Under the pieces are notes generated by a model. It was given only the letters and a program-made list of their open reading frames with translations, searched no databases and was not told the origin of the DNA. Both the position numbers and the translations under genes were made by a program. A stretch of DNA of 64,000 bases from Sinohyriopsis cumingii (taxonomy: Eukaryota > Mollusca > Bivalvia > Unionida > Unionidae), in NCBI GenBank assembly GCA_028554795.2, contig CM068826.1:101248346-101312345 (forward strand). Direction: 5' to 3'. Positions 47,257-59,538 of this stretch are shown here, one piece after another (positions within the stretch are counted from its first letter, which is position 1; the number at the start of each line of letters is the position of its first letter).

Positions 47257-48010
47257 CTGTTTGTTTAGGTATTACTTGTGTTCATACATGCACAAGAAAT
47301 GCCTGGTAAACTTTAAAATATTAGCAAGAATTGTGTTGCCTTCTCGCAAAAGACTGTCAAAAACATGGTTGTTAAATAACAAAACTGGCTTCCGTTTTAT
47401 TTATGATGAACAAGAAATGCACTCGATTCTTCAAATGTAAAAGTTCGCACTGAGTTCACGAGAGACAACATACTTTGATATGTTCGAATCCTTTACACCA
47501 GAAAGACTCATATTTTATAATCTGATATGTTATAACATCGACAAGTACCCGGTTAATTTGCCGATCTGTAATAACACTACTGATACCCCATTTAATTTGC
47601 CGCCTTACTTTTTACATTAGCACTCAATACGACACCACTTGATACGTTAACAATCTATCAAGACGTTTATTCGACTCAACAAATCTGTTTATTCGGCCAT
47701 TTAAAAGATATATTCTTCGTTGCAGCTTTTATCTGGTATAAATGACCCGATTTCATTCAGCTGTTAACATGCGGCTTTTGTGAGCCACTTTAAGAATGTT
47801 AGGCAAGTCAGTCAAGTTAACCGATCCAGGGCGGTAGAAAATTTTGTTTAACAAAAGCAATTACCCCCAAAGTGTGTCTTGCAAAAATAGTTACGAACAC
47901 AATGTCACTATAGGTGAATTAAGGCTTGCCAATATTTCAAAAGTTCAATCTGTTACAAAAACTATGTGGCACTTACATAAGGTGTAGTACATGTACCAGT
48001 TGTATCAACA
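47257..48010. other. Non-coding stretch
   Basis: No supported feature. Confidence 0.4.
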
Positions 48011-48017
48011 ACAACAA

Positions 48018-48054
<37 letters not shown>

Positions 48055-48070
48055 TAATAATAATAATAAT
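48011..48070. repeat. (AAT)n microsatellite
   Basis: Trinucleotide AAT repeats with small interruptions. They resume after the SINE-A at 48309-48328. Confidence 0.95.
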
Positions 48071-48308
48071 GTTGTTGTTGTGGGGTTTAATGCCATTTTT
48101 CAGCACATGATAGGCTATACATGGCGGCCAGTATTAGTGGTGGAGGAAGAACCCGGGAAAACTCCGGAAAGAATCACCGACCCACGAGAAGCTACCGGCA
48201 AGCTTTCTCACTTACCCACATTGGCTGAATCCGAGACTCGAACCCACGCAGACAGAGGTGAGATGGCAGTGACCGTAACGGAGAGCGCTTTAGACCACTC
48301 GGGGCCCC
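48071..48308 (-). mobile_element. SINE-A inserted in (AAT)n
   Basis: Intact minus-strand SINE-A with (GTT)n tail, good B-box (GGGTTCGAGTCTC) and head ending gccccgagtggtctaaagcg. AAT repeats on both sides act as the duplicated target. CpGs are intact, so it is a recent insertion. Confidence 0.9.
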
Positions 48309-48511
48309 AATAATAATAATAATAATAAGTTTCATGATCCACAACACCATTATCAAAAAACGACAAAACATAACAAAATAAAAAAAGCAAATAAATATAA
48401 CTAGAGACAATGATGCTAACTAAGCACATCTAATAAAATTTGAACTATCTCTTAACAGTTCTTTGGTATGATTACATCAAATTCTAACTTTTTGTTCGAC
48501 AGATTACAAAG

Positions 48512-48740
48512 GTGTGTGTGATTTGGATTTTAACGTAGCTTTAACAAATTTTCAGTCATATCGTCACGATGTCTGCAGTGTGACAGTTGTCTAGCATTAG
48601 GGCATCATGCCGTAGACCTGTAGCATCATGTCCCACCAGTCACATTATCCTGATACAAGGCCGACCAGTCCTAACACTAACCTCTTAATGCTAGCGCCAA
48701 GCTTTGTAAGATTCGCCGGGGTTCGAACCTACGAAGAGCG
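48512..48740 (-). mobile_element. SINE-B with internal deletions
   Basis: Tail and body are clear, but the region between aatgctagcgcc and the B-box (GGTTCGAACC) has lost about 60 bp. The A-box end is missing. Confidence 0.8.
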
Positions 48741-48744
48741 ACTA

Positions 48745-49940
48745 GAAAGATATATTGTATTATAACTTTTAATATCTTCTAATTTACAGTTTTTTTCTCA
48801 CTATTTTTATTGGTCCAATGTGTTGTTTTCACAGACGTCACGAGTGTACGCAAATACCCACAATGCAACACACACGCACCTTGCCCCACCATCCCCCCCC
48901 CCAAAAAAAACCTTTGTCAACATCACGAATATTCGAGATATAAATCTAATTTAATCGTCGATAAGAATATTTACTTCATCGAAATGATGCATTAATTATA
49001 CTTTGTATTAAGTTCCCCTATAGCACGAAAGACAAAATAAAGCTGGAATTTCTCTGACTTATGTAGAGAGACGGAATAGTGAAGATGAATCGCAGTCATA
49101 CATGCTACTACTAGTACTATGAAACAGAAATGTTTTTAGGGGTTCTTTACATTCGTTTGGTGTTCCACAAGATGGTCATCTTGAAAGGGTATCTCCGGAC
49201 AATGATATCCGGGATAAAATATCAGTTACGGATTTAAAATTTCATAGCATGTGTATTGTGCCAGACCTTTTATATACAAATATTTTTCGCAAAAACAACA
49301 GCTGTTCCAAAGACATCCTACAAAACAGTATAGGGGTGTACAAGCCGTAACGGATCTCGGAGAAAACAATACCTTGTAAGTTGTGTATAATGCTAACAAG
49401 TGCGTATATCGCACGATATTGTTTCTCCACCTTTAGAAACCTTGTCTCAGTAAAACTAGAGGCAATATGCAATTATTTGTCACAAGGCAAACAAACAAAC
49501 ATGGGATGTTGTAGCCCACGGAATGATTTCGCTATGTTCAATAGTAAAATGTCGCGCCAGGACATCACAACGGATAACGGTATCATATCGTGACGTCATA
49601 CGAAGTAAAGCGGTACGATAAAATATTTGTCTTAAATCATTGTCACTTACCAAAGATTTAATCAAACAAAACCGTCTTGTTCTACGTCAGGAATATTATA
49701 CATACATGTGTAAGGATGGTTTGACGGCCCTTTAGCACAATCCTGGCTACATAAAGAAAATTGAAACTTCTAAAAATGTACATGTAAAAATTGCAATAAA
49801 TGAAAAATGATAAACCTTCTAAACACAAACGTGTCTGTCTGCCTGCCTGCATGGTGGACGCTAACTTTGTAAATGTCTTTAGTGCTGTCGATTGTACATG
49901 ATGTTTAAAAATGTCCAAACGTTTCCCTAGGTTCTGCATC
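48745..49940. other. CpG-normal non-coding stretch
   Basis: Short frames on both strands show no recognisable domain. Confidence 0.35.
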
Positions 49941-49979
49941 ATTCATTCATATTTAATCGCATATCAGCATAATTTGTTT

Positions 49980-50145
49980 AATGATGTAAGGTCCCAATGC
50001 CCCTGTACGATCTGGATTAAAGTTGGTGAAATTCTTTTCAGCCGTGGTTTTGGAAATGGGTGGGTGGGGGTGTCTTTGTAAACAGATAACATGTGTAACT
50101 ATTTGTTTTCTTCTAACGTTTACACTTTCTGTATCGGCAGCCATA
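49980..50145 (-). repeat. Dispersed repeat sharing a start with 62.84 kb
   Basis: On the minus strand it begins ATGGCTGCCGATACAGAAAG, continues tgtaaacgttagaag, and later has accaactttaatccagatcg and acaggggcattgggacc. The first 60 bp or so align to 62856-62890 (atggcggacacagaaagtgt). Read as protein both begin with an M-A-x-DTESVN-like peptide. It may be a coding exon or a mobile-element end. Confidence 0.35.
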
Positions 50146-50149
50146 TTTC

Positions 50150-50660
50150 TTAGTGGGATATAAATTTTTTATAAATCTGGCAAGCAAGGTCACTTTTTAT
50201 CGAATATGGTCAAATTCTGTAAAACGGTTATTAACAATAAGTTATGAAATATTTATATATATATATACACGTACGTACGTACGTAAATACATGCATACAT
50301 ACATGCATCCATCCATACATATATACATACTGGAAAATGCATCTTCATCTCGTGTAGGAAATCATAACTGATAGTACTTGTACGTCTGACGGAAGACGTA
50401 TAACAAGCAAACAAGTCTGTGCATACATAGCGAGCAAGCCTTGAAGAAAGTTTGAATATTCATATATGTTTCACTGTCACCGTACATATCTGTCAGTTCA
50501 TCTAAACATAAAATACCCCAATTTTTATTTTAGTTTTATAAGTACGCGCAAGATGATGAGCTGTTTGTCATTAGGTTATCTTTTTAGAGTGCATCACAAC
50601 TCAGTAACATTCTCCATCAAAGCTCCTGGCAAATAAAGACTGGTTTTAAGTCATTGAAAC
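50150..50660. other. Non-coding stretch with (GTAC)/(CATA) tracts
   Basis: Interrupted tetranucleotide repeats at 50268-50330; otherwise nothing assignable. Confidence 0.45.
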
Positions 50661-50661
50661 G

Positions 50662-50994
50662 ACCGCTCCGGCGGCATAGTGGTTAGAGCATCCACCTCGG
50701 ATGTGGGAAGTCGTGGGTTCGATCCCCGGCCGAGTCACACCAAAGACTTACAAAAATGGTACTAACAGCTGCCTCGCTTGGAGCTCATCATTAAGAGGTT
50801 AGTGTTCGGACTGGTCGGCCTGGTTTCAGGATAATGTGACTGGGTGGGACATCATGCTACATGTCTGCGGCATGATGCCCCAGTGCTAGACATCACTTTA
50901 AATTGCCACACTGCAGACATCGTAGCGATATGACTGAAAAATTGATAAAGCTACGTTAAAAATCCAAATCACACACACACACACACACACACAC
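50662..50994 (+). mobile_element. SINE-B, full length
   Basis: The head is accgctccggcggcatagtg with an intact A-box region (gcatagtggttagagc) and B-box GGGTTCGATCCCCGG. The full conserved body follows, ending gctacgttaaaaatccaaat plus (CA)n. One of the best copies for defining the family (about 330 bp). Confidence 0.92.
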
Positions 50995-51087
50995 GGGTAG
51001 ATTGTCACAAATTGTATATAAAAAAATCATTTTGATTTATATCAGACGTGCGGTGCATGAATGAGTGCGTACGTATGTATGCATGTA

Positions 51088-51090
<3 letters not shown>

Positions 51091-51122
<32 letters not shown>
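51091..51122. repeat. (GT)n microsatellite
   Basis: GT tract flanked by GTAT tetranucleotides. Confidence 0.95.
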
Positions 51123-51123
<1 letters not shown>

Positions 51124-51575
51124 ACTGTATCTATGTATGTATCTAGGTATGTATGTGTTCTTTGCTATCATTGTTTCTATCAACTGAACTACAGTTGATA
51201 CAGTCTATCAATAGCCACTTAACAGTGATCCTTGCAGAGCCTGACTGCTTAGCAACTAAGAGTCCCGTCGCAATCAGTTATGGTGCATCCGAATGTGCAA
51301 TTTCTCCAATATAATATACACATATTCATAGTGCCATAGCTTTTCTAATTCTGACTTTAAAAAAGTCTGCATATGATCCGCAGTGCTATAGTAGTATATA
51401 TACAAGCATGGGCGCCCGCAGGATTTTTGCAGAGGGGGAGGGGATCAGTGAGTCACGGCCTGGAGTTAGTTGCGTAGTTCCGTGTGTAAGCAGTCTGAAA
51501 CTAAAGCTAATAATTACCAACCATTTTGAACATAATCTTGTGACATATTTTTAATCTGCATGACTAAACTTGTCG

Positions 51576-51577
<2 letters not shown>
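51123..51577. other. Non-coding stretch
   Basis: Nothing assignable. Confidence 0.4.

Positions 51578-51671
<94 letters not shown>
51578..51671. repeat. (AT)n microsatellite, longest in window
   Basis: About 94 bp of uninterrupted AT. Confidence 0.97.
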
Positions 51672-51674
<3 letters not shown>

Positions 51675-52293
51675 TTTCCAGGGGTAGCGTGACCCCCTCC
51701 CCTTGAGCTATGCTGCGGGTGCCCATGTATACAAATTGTCAGACGAAAACCGTTAATTTTGAAAAGTTCATAGGTCACTGTGCTGGAGGAGTCGGTAAGT
51801 CAATTAAGTATAAATCAATAACACAATTTCCACAAGAAACCATCTAATCACCAACTGTTCAAAAAATATTGCTTGTTTGCATATCCTGAAAGTTTAGTGA
51901 TTTAATAAACCCAATGTCAGAAACGAGAACAAACAACGTAATCTCGTACTTATCATGTATACTATATTAACATACGTAAGATACTGATGTAATTTGCCCT
52001 CGAGCAAATACTTCCTGATAGACTAAAACCACCACCAACCGGCATAGTCCGGATTGCATTGTAGTCAAGTGACTACACATCCGGAAGTGAATACTTTTGG
52101 CACACGCTTAAAACTTTTATTTCAGTAAGAAAAATATATGTAAACAATTGCAATTTTCCCCTTACATAACTTTCCTTTATCTCGAGAAAAACCGGAATTA
52201 TGATATCTATCGATTCTGCTTTTCCCATTTCCCGAACTAAGCTTGAATTCAGATGTAAAGTGAAGGCAATTACGTCATAGTTACATTTAGTTA

Positions 52294-52483
52294 CTGCGTG
52301 GGTTCGAGTCTCGGGCTCGGCAAATGTGGATATGTGAGAAAGCTTGCCGGTAGCTTCTCGTGGGTCGGTGGTTCTTTCCGGGGTTTTCCCGGTTCTTCCT
52401 CCACCATTAATACTGGCCGCCATGTATAGCCTATCTTGTGCTGAAAAATGGCGTTAAACCCTATAACAACAACAACAACAACA
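52294..52483 (+). mobile_element. 5'-truncated SINE-A with perfect 11-bp duplication
   Basis: It starts at the B-box (ctgcgtgggttcgagtctcg), so the A-box half is missing, and ends in gcgttaaaccctat plus (AAC)n. The exact repeat ACATTTAGTTA flanks it (52283-52293 and 52484-52494). The truncation therefore happened during insertion, as expected of target-primed reverse transcription. Confidence 0.93.
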
Positions 52484-52499
52484 ACATTTAGTTATAAAC

Positions 52500-53095
52500 G
52501 AGAAGTTGACAACTAACCTCCCTATTATGCTCCGCCGCCAGTGCATAACATGGAAATGAATGAATGAAAAGAAGCAATATATGCTCATATACTATTAGTT
52601 TATGCCAAATCGCCAAAGGACAATAACTCTGTAAATGTGTTGAAACTGTGTTGGACATCTAAACGTCTATTATCAAACAATGAAGCATTGATGCAAATGT
52701 TTTTTTTTTTTTTTTTTAATGTGAATACTAATATTGACAAGCCACATACATGTATACAGTAGGCCGACCAAGAGAACAAATTTGAAAAATATGGCAAATT
52801 TCATAAATTTCATATGAGACCACTTTATAAAAAGTACCGATTCCATCTCATGAAAAGTGTTGACTGCACTAATGTGGTCACAAACGCTGGAATGCACAAG
52901 ATTTTTTGACTGAATCAATGCTCGATCCTGATCATAAATTTACAAGTTGATGGCATATTTTGTGGCACACCAGACTTTGAAACTTACCAGGCTCATCAAG
53001 CGATCACGTGACTAAACAGTCTGATGCACAATTCGTCAGATAAACGGAAAACTTAACGTATTAGGCAGTATTTAAGCTGGGCCCTAGAAGGTTTA
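52500..53095. other. Non-coding stretch
   Basis: A T-homopolymer near 52700; nothing else recognised. Confidence 0.4.
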
Positions 53096-53100
53096 GCTTT

Positions 53101-53325
53101 GGGGTTTTGTGGGTTTTAGCGCCATTTTTTTTTTTTAAGCATACGACAGTATAACTGGTCGAGCAAGAACCCAGACAAATCCTCTGAAAGAACCACCGAC
53201 CCACGGGAAGCTACTGGCAGGCTTTCTCACATACTGAACCAAGACTCGAACCCACGCGCACAGAGGTGAGATGTCAGTTATCTGTAAAAGGCGAGCGCCT
53301 TAAACTACTCCTCTACCCAGTCCAC
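53101..53325 (-). mobile_element. SINE-A, old copy
   Basis: The minus-strand head is worn (gagtagtttaaggcgctcgc). The B-box is GGGTTCGAGTCTTGG and the body cctgccagtagcttcccgtg. The tail is interrupted by a T-run. Confidence 0.75.
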
Positions 53326-53329
53326 CCCC

Positions 53330-53870
53330 CTCCACTCCCACCCCGAATGGTGTATAAAACTTGAAATTCTGTCTTTAAGTAGATTAAGAAATAACATTTT
53401 CAGCACTTTCACTGACATAAACAGAGTTTAAAATGTTCTGTTTGAAGAGTGAACAGGTATATATTGAAACTTTAAATGTAGTATTCAGCCATATAACAAT
53501 AAGTTTTTGATTTTCTCGACAAATCGGTGGCGCTGTGACTCCACTGAGAAATTGTAGAATTACGCATTATATATAGTTTTCAAGCGGAATATTTAAACGC
53601 ACACTACTGATAACATAGCACACGGATAAAAAATATTTACAGTCTGCTCGGTGTACTCTAAATTAATTTCTACAGAATTTACATCGTGTGAAATTCTGAG
53701 TTTAACCACTGATAGAGCCATGCGCATTTTAAAATGTCTAAACTGTAACACGAGTCCCTGGAAGGAACTAATTATTTACTAGCCGAAAAGTTCTTCAGAA
53801 ATCCAAGATAAGATTGTTATTATATATGACTGCTTAGTAGTTAAACCCTCTCTGATATTCTTGAGCAATA
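53330..53870. other. Non-coding stretch
   Basis: No supported feature. Confidence 0.4.
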
Positions 53871-53872
53871 GC

Positions 53873-53990
53873 GCAATATTCAGGATGGCTGCATAGGCGG
53901 TTATGTTGGATTTAGGATCGTCACTGTTTTCATTTAGGACCAGCGAGACATAACATGTCTTTCTGGTGAAATCTCGTGTGAGTATAGCCA
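53873..53990 (+). repeat. Single family Q unit
   Basis: Contains caggatggctgcataggcgg, tatgttggatttaggatcg, actgttttcatttaggacc, ctttctggtgaaatctcgtg and tgagtatagcc in the same order as the arrays. The 124-codon minus-strand frame at 53779-54153 is partly built on this unit, so I do not call it a gene. Confidence 0.65.
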
Positions 53991-53999
53991 TAGAGTAGT

Positions 54000-56900
54000 G
54001 ATATCCAAGTATTGTTTTTGTTTGTTTATGTTTAATACTAAAGCAACAGAAATAAAGTGCCTCACCCTGAGACAATACCGCAGCATACCACGACTTAACC
54101 TCGTATGACTTAAACAAGAGACATTTGGTTTGCAAATTTATCATATTAACCACTAAGCAACCGCGGTAATGTACTCGCTTTGCACCGTTCTGCTAACCAG
54201 ATTCCGATTTTGGTTACAACATGTGCAAGTTTAATTGGACGTCCATATATGTAGGATGAAGTCCACATATTCAGTGCTCCATTACAGGGACACTAGCAAA
54301 CACAGCTGAGCCTTCAAGAGTCCATGATCTTCGAATTTTGAGTACAAGACCTTCGAACTATTTTTTTTTTCACATTAGTTTAAAGTTGTCTGAGAACTAG
54401 GTGTTGGGATATGATGTAGGATGTATCTTTGTTTAAGATAATAAGTACAGGCTTTAATTTGTCTGGAGTTAACTGCGCTGGCGGTCACTTGCTGACCAGC
54501 AGCCATCATGAAACTTGGCTAATGCCCATGCGTCCAATCGACAGCTTACATGTCAAGCTGACCAATGTATTAAGCCCACTTACACAGGCTGTCCATAAAA
54601 TAAATCAATGTTACAAGAAGAGAAAAGGTCAACAGCTAAGGGCATGTTCCTGTAGCGAGCCAGTCCGTGACCTACATACTATGCAGATATCTACACTATT
54701 GAAATCGTCTTGACTTTATCGCACTGAACTACGTCTCAATTCAGCACTCTGGAACAAATGCGATTCTTGCGAAATTTCGGAAACACTATCCCACATCGTA
54801 GAAACATTTTTCAATGCAAACATTTAGTTACAAAGATGGATAATTTGCTAACAAAAATAAAGATTTTTACGATTTTTCTCCCATAAAATCGTTGTTTTAT
54901 ATTTGTTTTCCAATTTTCTAATATGATATGACAAATAATTTCGTTGTAATAACTGCAAAATATAAGAACAGGACCCCAGATCATTCTCATCATTATCAAC
55001 TGGAGAGGTTTTCGTCACGTGACAACACCAGTGTCCAGCTTGCAAAGGTCCCCATGTATAAGTGGGGTCGCTCTTTGGGAATTCCCTGAGCGCGCTTGTT
55101 GGGATTATGCACGACAAATCAACCACAAAACCACGTTAATCAAATAGAAGAATTACAAGTGGGTCTGATATCACCCATCTACCTCAACTTCTAAGGACAC
55201 ACAAAGCAGATGTGTAAGATCACGAAACGAACTCCCCAAACTTTATAACATGTCCATCTCACTTTATATATTTTGATACAAATTGTTTTAAAAATTCTCC
55301 CTAAAGAGAAAGGTTTAATTAACATAAATAGTCTCTAGTTCGTATTGAAAGTCATCCAGCAATGATATAAACCGAATAACCAAATTTAACATAAAATGGA
55401 TGAGAAATAGTCTCTAGAATTAGAAGGTAATAAGTTCACCCACTGTATCTCATAATTATGCTCAGATCTCACTTATTACAGAACCTGTCTACAACAGTGA
55501 TAATACGGATGATTAATCAAGGTATTGCAAAAACCGAGACGAATGTGGTCTCCAATGTGTTAGCAGGCTAAACCAATCAGATTCCATAATACCTCTTTAA
55601 TATGCATAAATCTTGCTTCTAATCAAACTCATCCAACATTTTGATAATATACAATAAGTTCGATCAGACTCTGGTCGAAAGTAAAGTTGCGGGAGTGTTA
55701 ACTCGTTCTGACAAACAGATGAATGGTCACGTCCTTGATATACGGGAACTGAACTTATTATCATAGACAACCAAGATCTTCATAACGTTAAGTCAAATTA
55801 ACCAAGTTTTAACAGTATTTTATGAAACTAGTCTCCAGAGTAGTTGAACAAACTCTGCCAATTTAAAGTGTTAGTAACAATTTTGCATTTTAATTCATTC
55901 CTGGTGAATATTCGTTCATTTGCTATCGTTTTCGGCGACCATGCGTTTTCTTCAGTCATATACAAACTTAAAGACCTAATAATGTTTCCTACCTGAAATA
56001 TTCTCAGCATGCTTTTTTTAAATTTTTTAAAATGTTTTTCTAATTTCATGGTGTTTATTTTTGTAATAATATTATTATATGTTTTTTTATCTTATAGTTG
56101 TCTAATGTTGTAAAGCGCTTAGAGCTTCTAAAGATTAGGCGCTATACAAAGTCCTCATTATTTTTATATCCTTTCCGACCCCCACCCCCGTCAAATTATC
56201 TTTGAAACAAAATTGAAAGTAGACAAGTAAACGTTGAATACAGAGAATGGCTAAAGCGTAAAGTGTCAGATTTTGAATAGTATTGAACCCTAAAGTTGAA
56301 TGCAGCGAGAATTAAAATTTTATCACATTTAAGCCAGAAAAAGGTCTCTGTGAAAGGTCACTTCGACCTTTCTTCTTTTCTCCCCCCCCCCATGTATGTG
56401 TTAAGCTTGAAAGACAAGCATCTACGACTGATTGAGATTTGACCAGGACATTGCAACGCTGTCCTGAGAAAGTAAACATTTGAGTTACCAACCATAACCG
56501 TTTGAACCCATGTCAAAGTATCATTTTCAAAGGGAACTTGATATGCAACGTAGTTCAGATATTCTAGGCTGTCCAAAATCTGACGGAAGAAATGATTATC
56601 TTGTGAAAAATTTAGGAACCACTGCGTAAGATTGGGCAGAGTAAGTTAAGGCCTACACTTTGGAAGTAATGTGTATTTAAAGTGACGACCTTGGTCGAAA
56701 TTCTTTTGTACGAAACTCCTGTGAGAGGAGAAGTTTGGCTGCGAGGAAGCCTAAAAAGAATAGTGCTTTCCTCGTTAAACAAGAAAGGGGCACCAAGTGC
56801 TGTCTTGTAAGAAAAAGATAAGTTTTAGTGCTATGACGCACAATTTCTGAAAGAGAACAGCATTAAGGTACGAAATCTGAAGTGTTCACTTAATTTTCTA

Positions 56901-57350
56901 TTTTTTATTGTTTGTTTTATGCAAATGTCTTTGATATGATTAGGATTCATATTATGTATCGTTTATTCAATTTCATGGAAAGCTGCTGATGGAAGAATTG
57001 TTATGCAATTTATCTCTTTAATTTTACATTTACTAGTTCAGTGATAGAATTTATAGTGTTCGGATAGCTAGTTGTGCTCTGAGTAACATAAGTGAGGAAA
57101 TTTTATGTACGTATAAAAAGTGATACGTATAGAGATTTATGAGGTAGTTTTGTCCTTTAAGAAAACGGCTTTCTGGGAGAAACAGGACAGTCCGAAAACG
57201 GAAGTCCGGAAATAGATGACTTATTCAGAATAAAAGACGAAGAAGTCCAAAAGAGATGAAACGTTCAGAAGAGTGAGAATAGGAAGACATAATACACGGG
57301 TCACGAGAGGAAGGTTGCGCTCTTTTTACCACTCGTTATTATGATGAAAT
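54000..57350. other. CpG-normal non-coding stretch
   Basis: No gene or SINE recognised in over 3 kb. GTCACGTGAC, a palindromic E-box, is at about 55014-55023. The repeated word atagtctctag is near 55328 and 55408. Reading frames up to 94 codons (54429-54713) match nothing I know. Confidence 0.35.
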
Positions 57351-57363
57351 ATATCCAAATTAG

Positions 57364-57694
57364 ACGTGATGTGTGATGTGATTTTGATTTTTAACGTAGC
57401 TTTAACAATTTTTCAGTCATATCGCTACGATGTCTGCAATGTGCCAGTTTATAGTGATGTCTAGCACTGGGGCATCATGCCGCAGACATGTAGCATGATG
57501 TCCCACCCAGTCACATTATCCTGACACCAGGCCGACCAGTCCTAACACTGTCCTAACCTCTTAATGCTGAGCGCCAAGCGAGCCAGCTGTTAGTACCATT
57601 TTTTTTAAGTCACTGGTATGACTCGCCCGGGGACCGAACCCACGACCTCCCGCATCCGAGGCGGACGCTCTAACCACTAGGCCACCGGAGCGGT
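57364..57694 (-). mobile_element. SINE-B with 10-bp target duplication
   Basis: Full minus-strand copy with intact boxes; a small internal duplication repeats the word tcctaacactgtcctaac. TCCAAATTAG flanks it (57354-57363 and 57695-57704). Confidence 0.93.
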
Positions 57695-57899
57695 TCCAAA
57701 TTAGGTACTGATATTAAATTATGTTGACATAACTTTGACTGAATTGGAGTTGCCGCCATTAATTGTTATTGATTAAATTTTGTTATTTTTCTTGTATACG
57801 GGAGCTCGTATTGCATTATTTCTTCCCAATAGTCTTGCTCAATTCTCTGTTGATATTCTATCTATCCACTCGCACCGGGCTATACAATCGAGGGAGGTC

Positions 57900-58217
57900 A
57901 TGTGTGTGATTTGGATTTGTAACGTAGCTTTAACAATTTTTCAGTCATATAACTACGATGTCTGCAGTGTGGCAGTTTATAGTGTTGTCTAGCACTGTGC
58001 ATCATGCCGCAGACATGTAGCATGATATCCCACCCAGTCACATTATCCTGACACCAGGCCAACCAGTCCTAACACTAAACTCTTAATGCTGAACGACAAG
58101 CGAGACAGCTGTTAGTACCAGTTTTTTGTAAGTCTTTAGTATGACTCGGCCGGGGATGGAACCCACGACCTCCAGCATCCGAGGCGGACGCTCTAAGCAC
58201 TAGGCCACCGGAGCGGT
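57900..58217 (-). mobile_element. SINE-B, full length
   Basis: Second minus-strand copy about 200 bp beyond the previous one. B-box GGGTTCCATCCCCGG; head end accgctccggtggcc. No clear target duplication. Confidence 0.9.
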
Positions 58218-58559
58218 GTTACATAAAGAAAGCTTTCGTTTTATCATCTGGTGTTTTCTTTTTACTCTAGTTATAACTCAGCATTTTACAAAATCGAATT
58301 TAATAATCGATTTACTTTCCTTTACGCATATTTCGGTTGCAATTCGTTCAAATTTGGTTCCATCATTTTCGAACTGAAATTAAAAAAAGTAAAAAAACTT
58401 GCATGTATGTGACCAACATTTTGCTACATATACTGTAACTGGTTTGCAAAATTTAAAGGTCTCCATAAAAATTATAAAAAAGCGTTTAAAGTGTTCCTGA
58501 AGTATCTATGCACGCAGTTTCACGGTAAATCATATACAGAAGAAAAAATGAACTTTGCT

Positions 58560-58890
58560 CGAAAAGCATGGGTCCAGGACCCCGTAATAAGTCTGCATTC
58601 AAAATTTGATACAAACTGAGTCAGAAATACAGCCATCAGAGTAGAAACAACCTCAGTCAAGGAGATTCAATATCACCTCATTCGTATGCACGGATTTCAC
58701 TCATTATCGAACTGATCTAAGAATGTTATGATATAAGTCCATATTCCCGAGTTTCATCAAAATTGTATAAGAAATTCCGATTGGTAACCAGCAACTCTTC
58801 AACATCGGATGACGGGCGACGTATGAAGAACATCAGAGCCAGACAATAAGCTCACTTTGCCTAACGGCCAGGGAAGCTAAAACTCGAAAA
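58560..58890 (+). repeat. Family R repeat ending in an AGCTCAC hairpin
   Basis: It has gcatgggtccaggacccc, aaaatttgatacaaactgag and gaatgttatgatataag. It then has a terminal block with gatgacgggcgacgtatg, agacaataagctcacttt, gcctaacggccagg and gaagctaaaa. The final words form a short stem (agctcac/ctt with the GGCC core). The layout is typical of repeats widespread in marine molluscs. Confidence 0.45.
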
Positions 58891-58899
58891 TGTTTCCAT

Positions 58900-59530
58900 G
58901 AGCAAAAACAAAACTACAGTCTTTATATATTTTGTCAGTTATAACATTAAATGCAAGAGAAATTTATTAAAACAAGAAAACATAATATACCAGCAAATAT
59001 CAAGATTACATGAAGAGATTCTCGTGCATATCTGTCAATTATCAGACAAAAATCTGATAGGAATGTTCTGACGAAATGCCGATAAAAAAAATTACAAAGA
59101 GAAACAGCTCCTTGAACGCACACACATACAAATATGTATACATCTTATTTGTCAGACGCTGAGTGTGAAGCAAAAGGAAAACATTTATGTGAAAATACAT
59201 CTATTACTGTGTAATATTTATAATTATTAGTTTATTTACTCAATGTCATAAGTCAACAAAGAAACTCTACTACACTTTTATCGATTTTACAAATGAGTTT
59301 CATTACATTGCACAAAGCGATATATTAAAGAACAAACTGTTAAAACTTAGTATAACATGGGGAAACCGCAAAAATATACATTCTCTATAGATTAAAATGT
59401 TAAAAGCTGAGTTAGATATTTTCTTGGAGGAATTTATGCGATGAATTGGAGTAATCCAGAATGTTTAATCATTTTGATCCAAAACGAAAGCTAGATGCTC
59501 TTGGTAAGTTTTGTGACAAATGCCTCCCCC
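58900..59530. other. AT-rich non-coding stretch
   Basis: No supported feature before the poly-C run at 59526-59539. Confidence 0.4.
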
Positions 59531-59538
59531 CCCCCCCC

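Noticed and set aside
50695..50735. Possible true tRNA gene at SINE heads
   Set aside because: A- and B-boxes are present but acceptor and anticodon stems do not pair, and each is followed by a SINE body.
53779..54153. 124-codon minus-strand reading frame
   Set aside because: Its middle is the antisense of a family Q unit; the flanks are low-complexity and AT-biased.
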